From an uncultured Hyphomicrobiales bacterium (GTDB lineage Bacteria > Pseudomonadota > Alphaproteobacteria > Rhizobiales > Beijerinckiaceae): a DNA stretch of 64,000 nt. Positions within the stretch are counted from its first letter, which is position 1. Every line of letters starts with the position of its first letter. Below the pieces are notes generated by a model. That model saw only the letters and a list, made by a program, of their open reading frames with translations, made no database searches and was not told the origin of the DNA. The DNA is taken from NCBI GenBank assembly GCA_903861645.1, contig CAIOVE010000103.1, positions 62,001-126,000 on the forward strand. The letters are read 5' to 3'. A program made the translations under genes and the position numbers. Shown here one piece after another: positions 63,044-64,000 of this stretch.

Positions 63044-64000
63044 ATGCGACCGCCCAACGAACTCGATTTCTGGCGCGGCCTCGCCCTTGCGACAATCTTC
63101 ATCGACCACGTCCCCGGCATCATTTTCGAGAACTACACGCTGCGCGCGGTGGCGATTTCGGACGCGGCGGAAATCTTCGTTTTTCTCGCGGGTTGGTCCA
63201 TGCGGCTGCTGGTGTCGAGCCGGTCGGTTCGCCAGATGGACGGACTGCACCTGGTCCTGCGCCTGGAAGGACGCGCCTTCACGATTTTCGCCGCCCAGAT
63301 CGTCATCACCGAGATCGCTCTCGCGATGACGGCGGCGGGCTCCCTGTTGCTGGAGAACCCTCTGATTCTGGAATGGAATAACGCCTCGGCCGTTTTCGAG
63401 GATCCGGTGGAGGCCCATCTCGGACTGGTCATGCTGAGCCATCAACTCGGCTATTTCGACATCCTGCCGCTCTACGTCGTGCTGATGGCCTTCGCCCCCA
63501 TCGCGGTGCTCGTCGACAGATACTTTCCCCTGCTGCTCCTGCCCCTGTCGCTCGCGCTGTACGCCGCGACGCTGGCGACCGGCGTCAACATCCCGACCTG
63601 GCCGGTGGAAGGGCGCTGGTACTTCAACCCCATGGCGTGGCAGCTCAATTTCGTTCTGGGCTTCGCGCTGGCGGCGCCCCATGGTCTTGGCGGCTTCGTG
63701 CGCCGGCATCGCCTGGCCATGCGATGGGTCGCGGCGCCGCTGCTGCTCGCGGGGGTCACCGCGGCGCATTACAACTGGTCGCCGGACCCCCTCTCGTTGC
63801 CCGAGCCGCAGTTGTTCCTGATGTTCGACAAGACCTACGCCTCGCCCGCGCGCGTCATCGAGACGCTGGCGCTGGTGGCGCTCTTTGGCGGCCTTTATCC
63901 ACATATCGCCGGCTGGTTCGGGCGCGCGACGGCGTTCTTTTCCATGCTTGGCCGCAATTCCCTCAATGTATTCTGCGTTGGATCGCTGTTAAGCTTGCTG
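63044..64000 (+). CDS. OpgC-type membrane acyltransferase-like protein (partial, runs off the window)
   Basis: At least 319 residues with many hydrophobic segments, open to the last base. The N-terminus 'RPPNELDFWRGLALATIFID' followed by 'HVPGIIFENYTLRAVAISDA' and 'AEIFVFLAGWSMRLL' is characteristic of OpgC, an inner-membrane protein that succinylates osmoregulated periplasmic glucans. ATG 63044 is the start; its ribosome site is weak. It is divergent from mraZ. The C-terminus is not available, and related acyltransferase-3 proteins of other function cannot be fully excluded. Confidence 0.85.
   Translation, partial: MRPPNELDFWRGLALATIFIDHVPGIIFENYTLRAVAISDAAEIFVFLAGWSMRLLVSSRSVRQMDGLHLVLRLEGRAFTIFAAQIVITEIALAMTAAGSLLLENPLILEWNNASAVFEDPVEAHLGLVMLSHQLGYFDILPLYVVLMAFAPIAVLVDRYFPLLLLPLSLALYAATLATGVNIPTWPVEGRWYFNPMAWQLNFVLGFALAAPHGLGGFVRRHRLAMRWVAAPLLLAGVTAAHYNWSPDPLSLPEPQLFLMFDKTYASPARVIETLALVALFGGLYPHIAGWFGRATAFFSMLGRNSLNVFCVGSLLSLL

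Noticed and set aside
1-64000. CRISPR arrays, tRNA or rRNA genes, insertion sequences, phage genes
   Set aside because: No regularly spaced repeats, cloverleaf-like sequences, transposase or phage proteins were recognised on either strand by reading; a dedicated tRNA scan was not possible.

Overview
The window is a GC-rich chromosomal segment from an alphaproteobacterium, most likely of the Rhizobiales (Hyphomicrobiales). The reasons are the division and cell-wall (dcw) gene order mraZ-rsmH-ftsL-ftsI-murE-murF-mraY-murD-ftsW-murG-murC-murB, frequent ATGA/GTGA overlaps, many GTG starts, and the abundance of solute-binding proteins and small-molecule catabolism genes. No rRNA, tRNA, CRISPR array, insertion sequence or prophage gene was recognised.

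Layout. (1) 1-376: the end of a Bug-family (tripartite tricarboxylate transporter) binding protein. (2) 0.4-17.3 kb: an unusual accessory cluster. Two EutA-like ASKHA ATPases, one with His/acid-rich ends, lie with five cupin proteins (three bicupins, two single-domain), an Fe(III)/polyamine-type ABC transporter (fused permease, ATPase, binding protein), an LssY_C membrane protein, a small protein with a His-rich tail, an orphan NMT1-type binding protein and a divergent Nramp-like carrier. No ethanolamine ammonia-lyase (EutB/EutC), the normal EutA client, is present. This is my main candidate for an undescribed system. (3) 17.3-29.5 kb: MauG-type dihaem peroxidase plus a YtkA-like protein, trxB, a LysR regulator, a small secreted protein, a DUF1501/DUF1800 pair, a frameshifted PilJ-GGDEF gene, and a metallophosphoesterase-cupredoxin-ECF sigma-anti-sigma operon. 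(4) 28.5-35.3 kb: binding proteins, FMN reductase, enoyl-CoA hydratase-like protein, isochorismatase-like and dienelactone hydrolases, HU, and a fumarylacetoacetase-family enzyme. (5) 35.5-48.9 kb: a catabolic operon with a three-subunit molybdenum hydroxylase, an ACMSD-like amidohydrolase that lacks the family's catalytic His, a UbiD decarboxylase, an NMT1-type ABC transporter, an acyl-CoA dehydrogenase and three SDR dehydrogenases, plus a VOC protein. It looks like uptake and hydroxylation/decarboxylation of an aromatic or heteroaromatic acid. (6) 48.9-62.7 kb: the dcw cluster on the minus strand, stopping after murB, with a promoter and a 10-bp-periodic array matching MraZ boxes upstream of mraZ. 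(7) 63.0-64.0 kb: the start of an OpgC-type membrane protein.

Working together. In the 1.3-14.9 kb cluster the transporter and cupin genes share one plus-strand transcription unit (eutA-like 2, permease, ATPase, cupins, binding protein). One bicupin and EutA-like 1 are transcribed divergently. This suggests import of a substrate that is processed by cupin metalloenzymes, with EutA-like ATPases as maintenance factors; the substrate and chemistry cannot be read from sequence. The dcw genes are packed with overlaps or gaps of a few bases and appear to be one operon under MraZ control.

Intergenic stretches over 300 bases. 20949-21333 holds two hairpin terminators and a possible small RNA. 62664-63043 holds the dcw promoter, the MraZ-box array and the start region of the OpgC-type gene.
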